A stretch of DNA of 64,000 nt. Source: Bacteroidales bacterium (lineage in GTDB: Bacteria > Bacteroidota > Bacteroidia > Bacteroidales > P3). The position numbers and the translations under genes were made by a program. The notes beneath the pieces are model-generated. The model did not search any database and had not been told where the DNA came from. It worked only from the letters and a program-made list of their open reading frames with translations. The stretch's first letter is position 1; each line of letters begins with the position of its first letter. Positions 7,738-17,474 of this stretch are shown in pieces. The stretch is taken from NCBI GenBank assembly GCA_017439185.1, contig JAFRTM010000013.1, forward strand, positions 1-64,000, read 5' to 3'.

Positions 7738-10461
7738 TTAGCGCAGGAGGGTTACGGTGCCGGTAGCCGTGTGAGGGGCATTGGGGCGGTCTTTGGTGTG
7801 ATAGCGCAGGTGCCATACATAGATGCCCTGTGGACAGGGATGGCCGTTGTGGGTCCCGTCCCATCCGTCGGTTGGCATGCTGCTGCGGAAGACGAGGAGG
7901 CCTTTACGGTTGTAGATGATGAGTTCTTCTTGTACGATGTTTTTTGTTATGATTGAGAAGCGGTTGTTGTTTTCTTGGGATGGGGTGAAGGCGTTTGGAG
8001 TCCAGAGTTCTTCATGGTGAACGAGGAGCCATTGTTGTGCTGTGTCGCTGCATGGCCCTTGTCCTACGACAAGGGTAACGAGGATGCTGTCGGTGTCGCT
8101 GTTGGCGTAATAGATCAGTGGATTGCTGTAATAGGGGAGTGGGAGGTTGTTGATGAACCATTGCCGGTGTTGGGCGTTGTGGCTGTTGTCGTAGGCGGTG
8201 AATCTGTAGTTGTCGGCTTCTAGTTTTTCGGGGGTTATTAGTATTTCGGCAATGGCAGATTCTAGGGGTTCTATGTCTATGGAGAGTTCGGCGGGGCAGA
8301 GGTTGCCGGCGTTAACGGAATAGGTGGTTGTGGATTGAGGAGAAAGGATTAGCGTGTCGTCGTATTCGTGGCCGAGGAGGCTGGTGTCTTCTGGGCTTGA
8401 GGACCAACGGAAAGGTTCGGTGGTGTCGGAGATGATGGAGAGGTGCAAGGTGGTGGTTAGGGTTGAGCAGGCGGGTGTTTCTGATATGTTGAGTTTTGGG
8501 TAGGCTTTGATGCGGAGGTGCAAGTCGAGACAGGAGCAGTGGTTAGGGAGTGTATCGGGGATGGGAATGATATATTTACCTGCATCGGTGGTTGTAAAAC
8601 CATAGATTTCGAAAGTGGTACCTTGACAAACAACGGTGTCGAGGCTGATGGTATCGGAATAGGTTGTCAGTCCGAGATTTATGTTGAGGAATTTGCAGCG
8701 TAGCGGTTGAGGAATGCGAATAGTGTATTGGCCAGAGTCGGCAGTGCTGAAGTCGTATATCTCGAAGAGTGTTCCCGCACATACGATTGTGTCGAGGTCT
8801 GCGGTATCGGGGATAGTGATGAGGTGGAGAGTTACGCTGATGGTGTCACAATATTCTGGTACGAAAACGCCGACATTGTGGTCTCCATCGTCCGTAGGCC
8901 GGAAAAGAAATATCGAGTCATTTATACCAGTCGAGACTCCGTCAACAAACCATTCCATGGAGAGATTGGGCTCCGATGTCCGCAATTGAAACAATATGGA
9001 GTCTTCACGGCATATATCTATGTTATCGGGCAGCGAACTGATGTCTTCACCATTGGCGAGCAACCTGTACGACAGATCGTGCAGAGCCATTCCTGCGATG
9101 TAGGCGTAACTTTCGGCATGGCCTCGGCCATATACATAAGCCACGATGCTGCTATTGTATGAGTTGATTTCGTGTGTGCCTTCGGGCGTATATACGTTGA
9201 TGAAGCTGTAGCCGCAGTCCAAAGGAGTGAAACCAGAGAGAGGGACTCCGTCCATGGAGACTTCGGAAGTGTCGGACGATCGTACCACAATATTGACATA
9301 GTGGTTGCTGATCACTCTTGTGTTGATTGTCTGGAAACGCATGTTGGAGACGCCTTGCTCTGTCGGTTGTATATATACCATCGCCGGGTCGCCGTCACCG
9401 AGGATTCCTTCACCGGTGGTGTCATTATAAATTCGGTCTTTCCCCATGTATAGCATTACACACGAGGGTTTGCTGGTCTCAATATAATAGCCGATTATGG
9501 ATCCCCCTGAATCGGGGATTGTCTGGCGGAGGTCTATAAACAGTGTCTCGCCTTTTCTCAATGTGTCCAATTCTACATGGTTGAGTTTCAGCACGCAATT
9601 GTCGTCAGAGGAAGTGACTTGAACGGCATCGCCACCGTTGATATAGCGTTCAGTGGATATGACTATAAAGTTCCATCCCCAATATTTCAAGGGAATGAGT
9701 TGCTCATATATATGGTCGCAAGTACTTTGTACAGGAATATTCCCAGCGCACATAGCTGCACATTGCCCCCCGCTGAGAGCGACAAACGGTTTCCCGTTTG
9801 AGACTACCGTCATGCCGGAAAACGAGCTGTGAGATGACACCTGATATGTTTGCCCTTTCATTAGCAATACCGACAAACTATCGCCTTGGTGTAGTAGGGT
9901 ACCCATCGGAGCATAAATATCTCGTGGCAAGACAAAGGAGATGAGGGTGCTGCCTTCTGTGGCCAGAAATCCTATCTCATTGGCAGCTTGAATGTCTGGA
10001 GTTTGAACCATATACAGGGTATCGAGCGTTTCTGTCGGCAACACCAATGTCATATCAAAAGAAAATTCGTGGAAGTTGGACGAATAGAGAGAAATCGGGT
10101 TGTCGCTTGTTACATGCAAACCACAGTTGCCAATCTCCCAGTTGTTAAGGCTATATCCAACAGAGGAATCAATCACAAAACGCTCAACGTTTCCGCCTTC
10201 AACAAACACCGTGGTGGAGAAGTCGGTGTTGGGGTTGGTTATTGTGACATTGGTAGGAAACGAAGCTGCCACAACAATCGACAACTCCTTGAAAAGGGTG
10301 TCTTCACTTCTTGCCCAATTCTCCAGAAACATAACCCAGAAATCAGTGCCTTCGGTAGAACTGGCACACTGCCCACGAATAGTTTGGCATGGAAACAACA
10401 ACACTATCGTGGTGGCAACAGCCACAACCAAACGCCGTATATGTTTCCGACCAATGGACAT
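7738..10461 (-). CDS. Large secreted protein with IgGFc-binding-like N-terminus and type-B T9SS sorting domain
   Basis: 907 residues. An N-terminal signal peptide (hydrophobic stretch LVVAVATTIVLLFP) is followed by TDFWVMFLENW, the opening of the IgGFc-binding/adhesin-like domain family, which extends over about residues 35-450. Middle repeats contain CREDSILFQL, VCAGTLFEIYDF and VCQGTTFEIYGF, i.e. Ig-like units of about 60 residues. The end has the gliding-motility C-terminal (CHU_C, type B) signature: IYNRKGLLVFRS, GWDGTHNGHPCPQGIYVW, GTVTLLR. The protein should be exported by the Sec system, moved across the outer membrane by type IX secretion, and displayed or released as an adhesin. It stands alone as a transcription unit. 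Confidence 0.93.
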   Translation of the reverse strand: MSIGRKHIRRLVVAVATTIVLLFPCQTIRGQCASSTEGTDFWVMFLENWARSEDTLFKELSIVVAASFPTNVTITNPNTDFSTTVFVEGGNVERFVIDSSVGYSLNNWEIGNCGLHVTSDNPISLYSSNFHEFSFDMTLVLPTETLDTLYMVQTPDIQAANEIGFLATEGSTLISFVLPRDIYAPMGTLLHQGDSLSVLLMKGQTYQVSSHSSFSGMTVVSNGKPFVALSGGQCAAMCAGNIPVQSTCDHIYEQLIPLKYWGWNFIVISTERYINGGDAVQVTSSDDNCVLKLNHVELDTLRKGETLFIDLRQTIPDSGGSIIGYYIETSKPSCVMLYMGKDRIYNDTTGEGILGDGDPAMVYIQPTEQGVSNMRFQTINTRVISNHYVNIVVRSSDTSEVSMDGVPLSGFTPLDCGYSFINVYTPEGTHEINSYNSSIVAYVYGRGHAESYAYIAGMALHDLSYRLLANGEDISSLPDNIDICREDSILFQLRTSEPNLSMEWFVDGVSTGINDSIFLFRPTDDGDHNVGVFVPEYCDTISVTLHLITIPDTADLDTIVCAGTLFEIYDFSTADSGQYTIRIPQPLRCKFLNINLGLTTYSDTISLDTVVCQGTTFEIYGFTTTDAGKYIIPIPDTLPNHCSCLDLHLRIKAYPKLNISETPACSTLTTTLHLSIISDTTEPFRWSSSPEDTSLLGHEYDDTLILSPQSTTTYSVNAGNLCPAELSIDIEPLESAIAEILITPEKLEADNYRFTAYDNSHNAQHRQWFINNLPLPYYSNPLIYYANSDTDSILVTLVVGQGPCSDTAQQWLLVHHEELWTPNAFTPSQENNNRFSIITKNIVQEELIIYNRKGLLVFRSSMPTDGWDGTHNGHPCPQGIYVWHLRYHTKDRPNAPHTATGTVTLLR

Positions 10462-10604
10462 CCTTAGAATAGTTTTTATATATTAAACGTAAAAAAGTAA
10501 AATAAGTTACAGACAATCAGCATATAATTTGACATAAAAGCATTGGGAAAATTAAACTTTCGGGAGTTTTTTGCTATATCTTGTGTGTGGATTTATTTTG
10601 CATG

Positions 10605-10638
10605 TGTCACGGAATGACATACAACGCCTTTATCTTTG
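10605..10638 (+). promoter_or_regulatory. Dyad-plus-TATCTTTG promoter, copy 1 (AAA+ ATPase)
   Basis: TGTCACGGAATGACA (10605-10619), 11 bp, then TATCTTTG (10631-10638) followed by CA, 28 bp before the ATG. The same dyad, spacing and -7 element occur at 14721, 20278 (minus) and 25260 (minus). Confidence 0.85.
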
Positions 10639-10665
10639 CAAACGTAACATAAAACAATATTTGAT

Positions 10666-12345
10666 ATGGAAAACACAGGTAAGAAACAAAGTAACAGCAA
10701 GTTGGATTTATTGATGGCTGTTGAGAAAATCGCAGATTATGCTATTGATTCGCAATTGTCGGCAGAATTTTACCGCAAGGCTGGTCGCTATATAAAATAT
10801 ATATGTGACCGGCTGGGCCTTACGAAGGAGCAGAGTGTGATGATGGCGCTGTTTGTGGACCAGAGCGACGACACGTCGATACAGGCACGCGACATTGCGA
10901 GGGCTACGGGATGCCGTACCACACGTGTGCTGCGCTACCTGAACGATGTTGACGAGCTGGTGAAGAAGGGGCTTGTGGCGCGCAGGACCTCGTCAGGCAG
11001 GACGACTTATATGGTGCCACTTGATGTGCTGGAGGCGTTCAAGGCGAACAAGGCCTATGAGCCCAAGGAGGTGACGGGCCTGACGTGCCAGGAGCTTTTT
11101 GACGAGATCGCTGCGGTTATGGACAAGGTGCACGACAGGGACCTGGAACCTAAGGATGCACACGAGAAGTTGCGGTTTTTGCTTGCGAGCAACCCGCAGT
11201 TGGGCTTCGTGCAGAAGATGAAGCAGATCTCGACCGAATCGTTATATGGCGAGGACGAATACGTGTTGTTGCTGCTGTTCTGCCACTTTTTTGTGAACGA
11301 GAACGACGATATGATTGGCTTCCACGATTTCGAGGATATGTTTAACCCACCTACAATGCGGGCGATCAGGAGAGAGATGGAGCAGGGGAACCACGCCCTC
11401 CAGGAGGCGAAGCTTATAGAGTTCCAGAACAACGAAGGGATGGGCGACAGGCGCTATTTCCACCTGACGATGAAGGCCAAGCGCGACCTGCTGGACGAGC
11501 TGCAGCTGCCCTCGCTCGAGGAGAAGAAGACCATGCGCAATGTGATAAAATCAGATGATATCAAGCCGAGAAACCTGTTCTACTCCAAAGAGATTGACCA
11601 CAGCATCGATGACCTCGCTCGTCTGCTGGAGGAGGAAAACTACCAGTCGATCCACTCGCGCCTGCAGAAGGAGGGCTTCCGCTGCGGTTTCACGTGCCTT
11701 TTCTATGGTGCTCCCGGCACCGGCAAGACGGAGACGGTCCTCCAGCTGGCCCGCCGCACGGGAAGAGACGTGATGCAGGTGAACTTTGCCGAGCTGAAAA
11801 GTTGTTGGGTGGGCGAGAGTGAGAAGAACGTGAAGGCCCTCTTCGACACCTACCGCGAGCGTGTGAAAACCATGAAGAAGACTCCGATACTCCTGTTCAA
11901 CGAGGCCGACGCCATCATCGGGAAACGCCAGGTGGGAGCCGAGCGTGCCGTGGACAAGATGGAAAACTCCATCCAGAACATCATCCTGCAGGAGATGGAA
12001 ACCCTCGACGGCATCCTCATCGCCACCACCAACCTCGCCGAGAATATGGACAAGGCCTTCGAGCGCCGGTTCCTCTACAAGATAAGGTTCGACAATCCCA
12101 CCCTGGAAGCGCGTGTGGCCATCTGGCAGGAGCAGCTGCCTTCCCTCGCCAAGGGCGAGGCCAGGAAGCTGGCCGAGCGCTACGAGTTCAGCGGCGGACA
12201 GATCGAGAACATCGCACGTCACTACAACATCGACGCCATCCTCCACGGCCTCAGCAAGCCCACGGCCGAAAACCTCGCAGCCCACTGCGACTCGGAGAAG
12301 ATAAGCCAGAAGCCGGAAGGGAAGAAGATAGGCTTCGCCAGATAA
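10666..12345 (+). CDS. AAA+ ATPase with N-terminal winged-helix region
   Basis: 559 residues. About residues 60-115 form a helix-turn-helix-like unit (IQARDIARATGCRTTRVLRYLNDVDELVKKGLV), so the protein may bind DNA. The AAA+ core (from about residue 330) has Walker A GAPGTGKT, a Walker B-like ILLFNEAD in which Asn replaces the usual Asp before Glu, sensor-1 ATTN, and an arginine-finger region FERRF. Cytosolic; substrate unknown. It resembles single-gene, CDC48-like AAA proteins of gut Bacteroidota. The promoter carries the same dyad as the WYL operon, so it may be coregulated with that operon. Confidence 0.9.
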   Translation: MENTGKKQSNSKLDLLMAVEKIADYAIDSQLSAEFYRKAGRYIKYICDRLGLTKEQSVMMALFVDQSDDTSIQARDIARATGCRTTRVLRYLNDVDELVKKGLVARRTSSGRTTYMVPLDVLEAFKANKAYEPKEVTGLTCQELFDEIAAVMDKVHDRDLEPKDAHEKLRFLLASNPQLGFVQKMKQISTESLYGEDEYVLLLLFCHFFVNENDDMIGFHDFEDMFNPPTMRAIRREMEQGNHALQEAKLIEFQNNEGMGDRRYFHLTMKAKRDLLDELQLPSLEEKKTMRNVIKSDDIKPRNLFYSKEIDHSIDDLARLLEEENYQSIHSRLQKEGFRCGFTCLFYGAPGTGKTETVLQLARRTGRDVMQVNFAELKSCWVGESEKNVKALFDTYRERVKTMKKTPILLFNEADAIIGKRQVGAERAVDKMENSIQNIILQEMETLDGILIATTNLAENMDKAFERRFLYKIRFDNPTLEARVAIWQEQLPSLAKGEARKLAERYEFSGGQIENIARHYNIDAILHGLSKPTAENLAAHCDSEKISQKPEGKKIGFAR

Positions 12346-12385
12346 ATGTTCATCAAATAGAAAGAAACAAAAAACCGACCACTGA

Positions 12386-12440
12386 CGTTTCTGAAAAGCG
12401 GGTACAGAGGAGTTTACTCTTATGTTGCGCCAAGGAAACG
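12386..12440. repeat. Dispersed palindromic repeat, copy 2
   Basis: CGTTTCT...GGAAACG with an inner inverted repeat around GAGGAGTTTACTC. It has the same orientation as the copy at 5279. Confidence 0.7.
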
Positions 12441-12605
12441 TCTTGCTTATATAGTAAACCACTACTGGTTACTGGCTACTGACAACTAAAAGTTATTTGC
12501 CCGCTTCCGTAAAAAAATTAAAAAAAATTTTCATCCTCACACAATATTTAATTTAATCGCTCGTTATATGACTAAAAAGATAATTACGGAATAAAACATA
12601 TAGTT

Positions 12606-12971
12606 ATGAGCACAACAGAAACGAAAGAACTCACCAAGGCCGAAGAGCAGGTCATGCAAGCCATCTGGAAGATAGGCAAAGGCTTCGCCAACGAGATTGT
12701 GGCCGCTGTGGAGGTCGATGTGGCCTACAACACAGTGCTGACCGTAGTCCGAATCCTCGAGCAGAAAGGATTCGTGGCCCACGAGACCTTCAACCGCTCC
12801 AACCGCTACTATCCTCTTGTCAGCCGTGAGGAATACATGCAGCAGATGCTCCTCCGCATGACGCGCAACTATTTCGGCTCCTCACCTCGCGCACTCGTCT
12901 CGTTCCTCGTCAACAAAAACGAGGTCTCCCTCCAGGACCTCGAAGCCATCACCAAAGAAATTGAACGTTAA
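12606..12971 (+). CDS. BlaI/MecI/CopY-family repressor
   Basis: 121 residues with the family layout: LTKAEEQVMQAIWKIGKGFANEIVAAVEVDVAYNTVLTVVRILEQKGFVAHE is the winged helix, and a C-terminal dimerisation helix region follows. BlaI-type repressors dimerise on a TACA-n-TGTA-like dyad and are cleaved or released when the M56 partner senses a signal. The M56 metallopeptidase gene begins 21 bp downstream, confirming the sensor-repressor pair. No beta-lactamase gene lies in the neighbourhood, so the controlled genes are elsewhere or the pair is self-regulated. Confidence 0.95.
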   Translation: MSTTETKELTKAEEQVMQAIWKIGKGFANEIVAAVEVDVAYNTVLTVVRILEQKGFVAHETFNRSNRYYPLVSREEYMQQMLLRMTRNYFGSSPRALVSFLVNKNEVSLQDLEAITKEIER

Positions 12972-12992
12972 ACCCTTAAAACCCCTACTGAA

Positions 12993-14246
12993 ATGTTACG
13001 CTGGATAATTTTCTCCACCTTGGCAGCAGGCCTCTTCTACGTTCTCTACTGCCTCACCTTCAAGCGCGACCGATGGCTGCAGCTCTCTCGCGCCTATCTT
13101 ATACTTACCCTGGCTTTCAGCCTTGCGTTCCCGCTGGTACAACTGCCGGCCTCCTTTTCCGCACCCTTCGTGTCCGACTTGTCCTCCGGCACCGGCATGT
13201 TGAATGCCGACCTCCCCGAAATCGTCATTTCCTCGGGCAACACCAGCGCAACTCACCCGTCGCTCCTCACCTTGGCTTACCAAATCGGCTTGGCTGTCAC
13301 CGTCGCCTTCCTCCTGACACAGCTGATGCTCCAGCTCCTTTCCATTCTCCGGCTCCGCCGGAAACACTCGGCCTTCGGCGCCCGCGACGGCTTCTCCATA
13401 CCGCAACACGCCTACCTAATCATGCCGCCCGACGACACAGCCCCCTACTCCTTCTTCAACCACATCGTCGTCGGCACACGCGACCTCTCCAACGAGGAAC
13501 TGCGCTGCATCCTCGCCCACGAGTCCCTCCACGTCAGGCAAAGCCACTCCCTCGACCTCACTCTCATGCGCCTGCTCTGCTGCCTGGCATGGTTCAACCC
13601 CTTCGCCTGGCTCATGCTCCGCGAACTCCGTGCCGTCCACGAGTTCCAGGCCGATGGCGCCTCCCTCGACGCCTGCGGCCGCCAGGACTATCTCCACCTG
13701 CTCTACCGCCAGGTGACCTCCATCGGATATGGCCATATCACAAATAATTTTCAAAGTATTAACCTCAAAAAACGTATTGCCATGATGAACAAAACGAAAA
13801 CGCGCCTCGGCGCATGGAAACTGCTGGCAGCACTGCCCCTCGCGGCACTGCTCATGATGTTCGGCTGCAAAAACAACGCCAGCCCCGAACCCGACAACAG
13901 CACGGCAGCCGTCAACGACACCGTCTATGACGCACTCGAGAATCCCGCCGAAGTCCAGCCCGCCTTCCCGGGTGGCGAGGAGGCAATGTACCAGTACCTC
14001 GCCGAAAACATCAACTACCCTGAACAGGCCAAGAAAGACCACATCCAGGGCAGGGTAATCGTCTCCTTTGTTGTGGACGCTGAAGGCAATCTGGTCGAAA
14101 CCGCCGTAGCCAAAGGCATCGGCGGCGGATGTGACGAAGAAGCCCTCCGCGTAGTCAACGCCATGCCCAAGTGGACTCCCGGCCAAGTCCGTGGCGAGAA
14201 TGTCCGCGTAAAGTACAACCTCCCGATAGTCTTCAAACTGCAATAG
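12993..14246 (+). CDS. M56 (BlaR1-like) membrane metallopeptidase fused to a TonB C-terminal domain
   Basis: 417 residues. Hydrophobic segments at about residues 1-50 and 85-115, then the zinc site HESLH within CILAHESLHVRQSHSLDL (about residue 170), then a further membrane segment near residue 290. Instead of the penicillin-binding sensor of BlaR1, the extracytoplasmic end carries a TonB C-terminal domain (QPAFPGGEEAMYQYLAENINYP... IQGRVIVSFVVDAEGNLV), ending in YNLPIVFKLQ. The protein probably cleaves or inactivates the BlaI-like repressor encoded just upstream when the periplasmic domain detects a signal. This fusion is common in Bacteroidota; the ligand is unknown. Confidence 0.93.
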   Translation: MLRWIIFSTLAAGLFYVLYCLTFKRDRWLQLSRAYLILTLAFSLAFPLVQLPASFSAPFVSDLSSGTGMLNADLPEIVISSGNTSATHPSLLTLAYQIGLAVTVAFLLTQLMLQLLSILRLRRKHSAFGARDGFSIPQHAYLIMPPDDTAPYSFFNHIVVGTRDLSNEELRCILAHESLHVRQSHSLDLTLMRLLCCLAWFNPFAWLMLRELRAVHEFQADGASLDACGRQDYLHLLYRQVTSIGYGHITNNFQSINLKKRIAMMNKTKTRLGAWKLLAALPLAALLMMFGCKNNASPEPDNSTAAVNDTVYDALENPAEVQPAFPGGEEAMYQYLAENINYPEQAKKDHIQGRVIVSFVVDAEGNLVETAVAKGIGGGCDEEALRVVNAMPKWTPGQVRGENVRVKYNLPIVFKLQ

Positions 14247-14409
14247 TCGCCAACAGACCATTGCGGTACACCCACGCCCTCCTGCCCGTGGGCCGCGGAT
14301 TCCCCGCGGCCCACAGCAGCGAAGGTCCACATCCCGTGTGCCAAAGCGCACCACCTCAGTATCCCCACACATCCCAATGCGTGGGGATATGTTTTAATGT
14401 TTTGCCATT

Positions 14410-14466
14410 AGGCAAGACATTATCTCGGCTTTGCGGTGTAAGCAAGCTTCCATTGCTCTCGCCTTG
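14410..14466. repeat. Partial palindromic repeat
   Basis: The stretch includes CTCGGCTTTGC and AGCTTCCATTGCTCTCGC, half-similar to the palindrome at 61383-61440. It precedes the long dispersed repeat copy at 14474. Confidence 0.5.
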
Positions 14467-14473
14467 CAATAAT

Positions 14474-14645
14474 GTTAAAATTTGAGTTAAGAGACTGATT
14501 ATCAAAAGAAATTCAATGGTGATACTTTTTTGATAAAAAATTGAGGGAAGGGCAATTATTGGCTAATGCTAACTAGCTGACAACTAGGACACAACTAGGT
14601 ATCAACTCTATGTTAAGTATATGTTTAAATTGTAACCAGTGGTGG
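14474..14645 (+). repeat. Dispersed intergenic repeat A, copy 1
   Basis: Starts GTTAAAATTTGAG and contains the conserved core 14568-14631, which matches 61289-61352 at 59 of 64 positions by direct comparison. It fills most of the 610-bp gap 14247-14856; the remainder of that gap is the palindrome fragment before it and the WYL operon promoter after it. Confidence 0.85.
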
Positions 14646-14720
14646 TAGTCTCCCGAACCCTCTAAACCCTCCAGCCGCACCCCAAATGTTAAAAAATCTC
14701 CTGTGTTTTTCGTAGGGGTG

Positions 14721-14754
14721 TGTCACAGAGTGGCACCCCCTTTCCCTATTTTTG
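14721..14754 (+). promoter_or_regulatory. Dyad-plus-TATTTTTG promoter, copy 2 (WYL-DUF262 operon)
   Basis: TGTCACAGAGTGGCA (14721-14735), 11 bp, TATTTTTG (14747-14754), CA. It lies 103 bp before the WYL start codon, in the right place for autoregulation. Confidence 0.85.
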
Positions 14755-14856
14755 CACCCCGGAACAGTGCAGGACGGTAACCTAAAATTCCTGCCCCAAC
14801 TGGGTGGACCACAATAAATTGACCTTTCGTGCGTTATTCTATAAAATTAATTGGCA

Positions 14857-15762
14857 ATGAACATCCTGAAAAAATACATCTGGCTCGTGGACACACTGCT
14901 CCGCGCCGGCGAAAAGGGTCTGACCCTCAGTCAGATAGCCGATAAGTATGACTATGACGACGACATCAGCAACGGCGACAAGTTCAACGGGCGCACCTTC
15001 CACCGCCACCGCAAAGAGATAAAGACCATCTTCGGCATCGAAATCGAATGCTACCCCACCGGCAACGAGTTCCGTTACCGCATTGCCGACGGGGGCGACA
15101 ACGAGTATTTCCGCCGCTGGCTCCTCGACTCCATCTCCGTGAACCGCATAGTCAGCGACAGCCGCGAGGCCGCCCAGTTCATCGCCATCGAGCACAGCAA
15201 CACCGAGCAGCTCCCGGCACTCCTCCACGCCCTGAAAGACCAGAACCTGATAGAGTTCAAGTATAAACCCTTCTGGACCACCGCCGAAATCCCCTACCAC
15301 GACTTCCAGCCCTATGCCCTCAAGATGTTCGAGCACCGCTGGTACCTGATAGGGAAATCCAAGCCCGAGATGCCATGCAAGATCTACGCCCTTGACCGCA
15401 TCGGTCAGTTGGAAGTCAAGAAGGAGCAGTTCCAGCGCGACCCCGACTTCGACCTCGAAGCCATGTTCGACGGCTCCTTCGGAATCATCGTGGAAACGGG
15501 CGAAGTGGAAAGCGTATGGCTGAAAGTCGAGGCCAAGCAGGCCAACTACCTCCGCTCCCTGCCCCTCCACAGCTCCCAGATGGAGCTGCGCCAAAACGAC
15601 TCCTACTCGGTGTTCTCCCTGCGTGTCCGTCCCACCTTCGACCTGCGGCAGCGAATCCTCTCACTCGGCAGCACCACCGAAGTATTGAAGCCGGAATCGT
15701 TTCGCCAGGAGATTGCGGAGGAAGCAATGAAGATGGCTGCAAAATATCATGAAAATGAATAA
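14857..15762 (+). CDS. WYL-domain transcriptional regulator
   Basis: 301 residues from ATG 14857; an in-frame TTG at 14851 is less likely. The N-terminus carries a helix-turn-helix region (LTLSQIADKYDYDDDIS... NGRTFHRHRKEIKTIF). The central WYL-fold domain spans about residues 128-210 (ALKDQNLIEFKYKPF ... FEHRWYLIGKSKPE, with W-Y-L in order), and a C-terminal WCX-like region follows (VWLKVEAKQANYLRSLPL). WYL proteins bind nucleic acid or nucleotide ligands and often control phage-defence genes. It heads an operon with two DUF262 proteins and has a dyad promoter shared with three other sites in the window, so it is the likely regulator, which is inference. Confidence 0.93.
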   Translation: MNILKKYIWLVDTLLRAGEKGLTLSQIADKYDYDDDISNGDKFNGRTFHRHRKEIKTIFGIEIECYPTGNEFRYRIADGGDNEYFRRWLLDSISVNRIVSDSREAAQFIAIEHSNTEQLPALLHALKDQNLIEFKYKPFWTTAEIPYHDFQPYALKMFEHRWYLIGKSKPEMPCKIYALDRIGQLEVKKEQFQRDPDFDLEAMFDGSFGIIVETGEVESVWLKVEAKQANYLRSLPLHSSQMELRQNDSYSVFSLRVRPTFDLRQRILSLGSTTEVLKPESFRQEIAEEAMKMAAKYHENE

Positions 15763-15779
15763 TAATAAACAATACAACA

Positions 15780-17474
15780 ATGAGTAATATAGTCCTAAAA
15801 GCCAAACTTGTAGGTAAAATATCTGGTGATTTTATCATTCCAGCATATCAAAGAGGATACCGATGGCAAGAAGAGGTGGATATGCTTCTCAACGACCTCC
15901 ATCAAATACCCGCAAACGAAAACTATTGTCTTCAACCAATTGTGGTAAAAAAACTTGGAGACAACAAATATGAGCTAATTGACGGGCAACAACGCCTTAC
16001 GACTTTATTCTTATTATTGAGTTATATCAAAACATATAGACCAAAATTGGTAGTAAATTATACTATGGACTATATTATAAGAGAGAGGAGCCGTGAATTC
16101 CTTAACAATATAGACTTTGACAATATTGATGACCAAGCTTCCAATATTGACGAATATTTTATTAAACAAGCGTCAATCCGGATACGTGATTGGTTTGCAA
16201 ATACAGGAGATGAGGACAATATTGCAAGTCAGATTGCGGACAAACTAAACAACCATGTGAGTGTTATCTGGTATGAAATTGACAACACCGATGATGCGGT
16301 GTCGCTTTTCACCAGATTAAACATCGGCAAAATCCCACTTACAAACGCAGAACTGGTACGAGCGCTCTTTTTAAGCAAAAACAACGGAATTGACGAGAGG
16401 TATCAACTTGAAATATCAACTCAATGGGACGCAATTGAGAAAGAGCTGCACAATAATCGCTTGTGGTATTTCATAACAAACAAGAAGGCAGAAAACTACC
16501 CCACTCGCATCGAGTTGTTGTTTGACATAATGGCAGACAAAAAAGAAAGCGATAGAGAAAGATTACGTACATTCTTTTGGTTTTTTGACAAGACAAACTT
16601 TTTTTCCGGTAATAAAATAGAGCTATGGAAAGATGTTATTGCGAATTTCCAGCGCTTAAAAGAATGGTATAGCGACTCCGAACTATATCATAAAATTGGT
16701 TATCTAATTGCGGTTGGTGAAACATCTTTACAGGACTTAATAAAAGATTCTGCAGCCATAACAAAAGACGCTTTCTTCGCATCTCTCGACAAAAAAATTG
16801 CCAATAGTATTAATTATAGGGAAGACTATGACGAATTGTCCTATGATAAACATTACTGGCAGATTGAGCGGTTATTATTACTCTTTAATGTTGAAAGTGT
16901 ACGACAGAATGGAGACAAGACCATGCGATTCCCATTTGACAAACACAAAAACAAAAAAGACGGATGGTCTCTCGAACATATCCATGCGCAGCAATCGCAA
17001 GGACTTAACACACAATTGCAATGGAACGAATGGCTTGATTTGCATGTCAAATCATTAAAAAATATTTTAGGAAATAGCCAAGCAATCCTTATCAATGAAA
17101 TTGAGTTGCGAGACAGAAACAACGTGACAAAAGAGCAATTTGAAGATTTATTTGAAAAAGTAATCACGGCATTTGGATTTGAAACTAATCTTGAATACCT
17201 TCATACAATCGGGAACATGGCTTTGCTAGGGAAAACCAACAATTCAGCCTTGAACAATTCCACTTTCGATGTAAAACGTGATAAGATAATTGAAATGGAT
17301 CGCACCGGTGACTATATTCCTATTTGTACCAGACGTGTCTTCCTTAAATATTATTCATCATCCGAGAACAATCAACTTCATTTCTGGAGTACAGAAGACC
17401 GTAAAGCCTACCTCAAAGCAATGAACAACACATTAGGTCAATACCTTTCAATAATCAACAAGGAGATAAAATAA
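15780..17474 (+). CDS. DUF262/DUF1524 (GmrSD-like) protein
   Basis: 564 residues. The N-terminal DUF262 domain has the nucleotide-binding/ParB-like motif DGQQRLTT (about residue 64) after the entry IPAYQRGYRW. The C-terminal half carries WSLEHIHAQQ (about residue 400), matching the HxI-type nuclease signature of DUF1524. Such proteins include GmrSD, type IV restriction enzymes that cut modified phage DNA. It lies 17 bp after the WYL gene and overlaps the start of the next DUF262 gene by one base (TAATG), so the three form one operon. Confidence 0.93.
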   Translation: MSNIVLKAKLVGKISGDFIIPAYQRGYRWQEEVDMLLNDLHQIPANENYCLQPIVVKKLGDNKYELIDGQQRLTTLFLLLSYIKTYRPKLVVNYTMDYIIRERSREFLNNIDFDNIDDQASNIDEYFIKQASIRIRDWFANTGDEDNIASQIADKLNNHVSVIWYEIDNTDDAVSLFTRLNIGKIPLTNAELVRALFLSKNNGIDERYQLEISTQWDAIEKELHNNRLWYFITNKKAENYPTRIELLFDIMADKKESDRERLRTFFWFFDKTNFFSGNKIELWKDVIANFQRLKEWYSDSELYHKIGYLIAVGETSLQDLIKDSAAITKDAFFASLDKKIANSINYREDYDELSYDKHYWQIERLLLLFNVESVRQNGDKTMRFPFDKHKNKKDGWSLEHIHAQQSQGLNTQLQWNEWLDLHVKSLKNILGNSQAILINEIELRDRNNVTKEQFEDLFEKVITAFGFETNLEYLHTIGNMALLGKTNNSALNNSTFDVKRDKIIEMDRTGDYIPICTRRVFLKYYSSSENNQLHFWSTEDRKAYLKAMNNTLGQYLSIINKEIK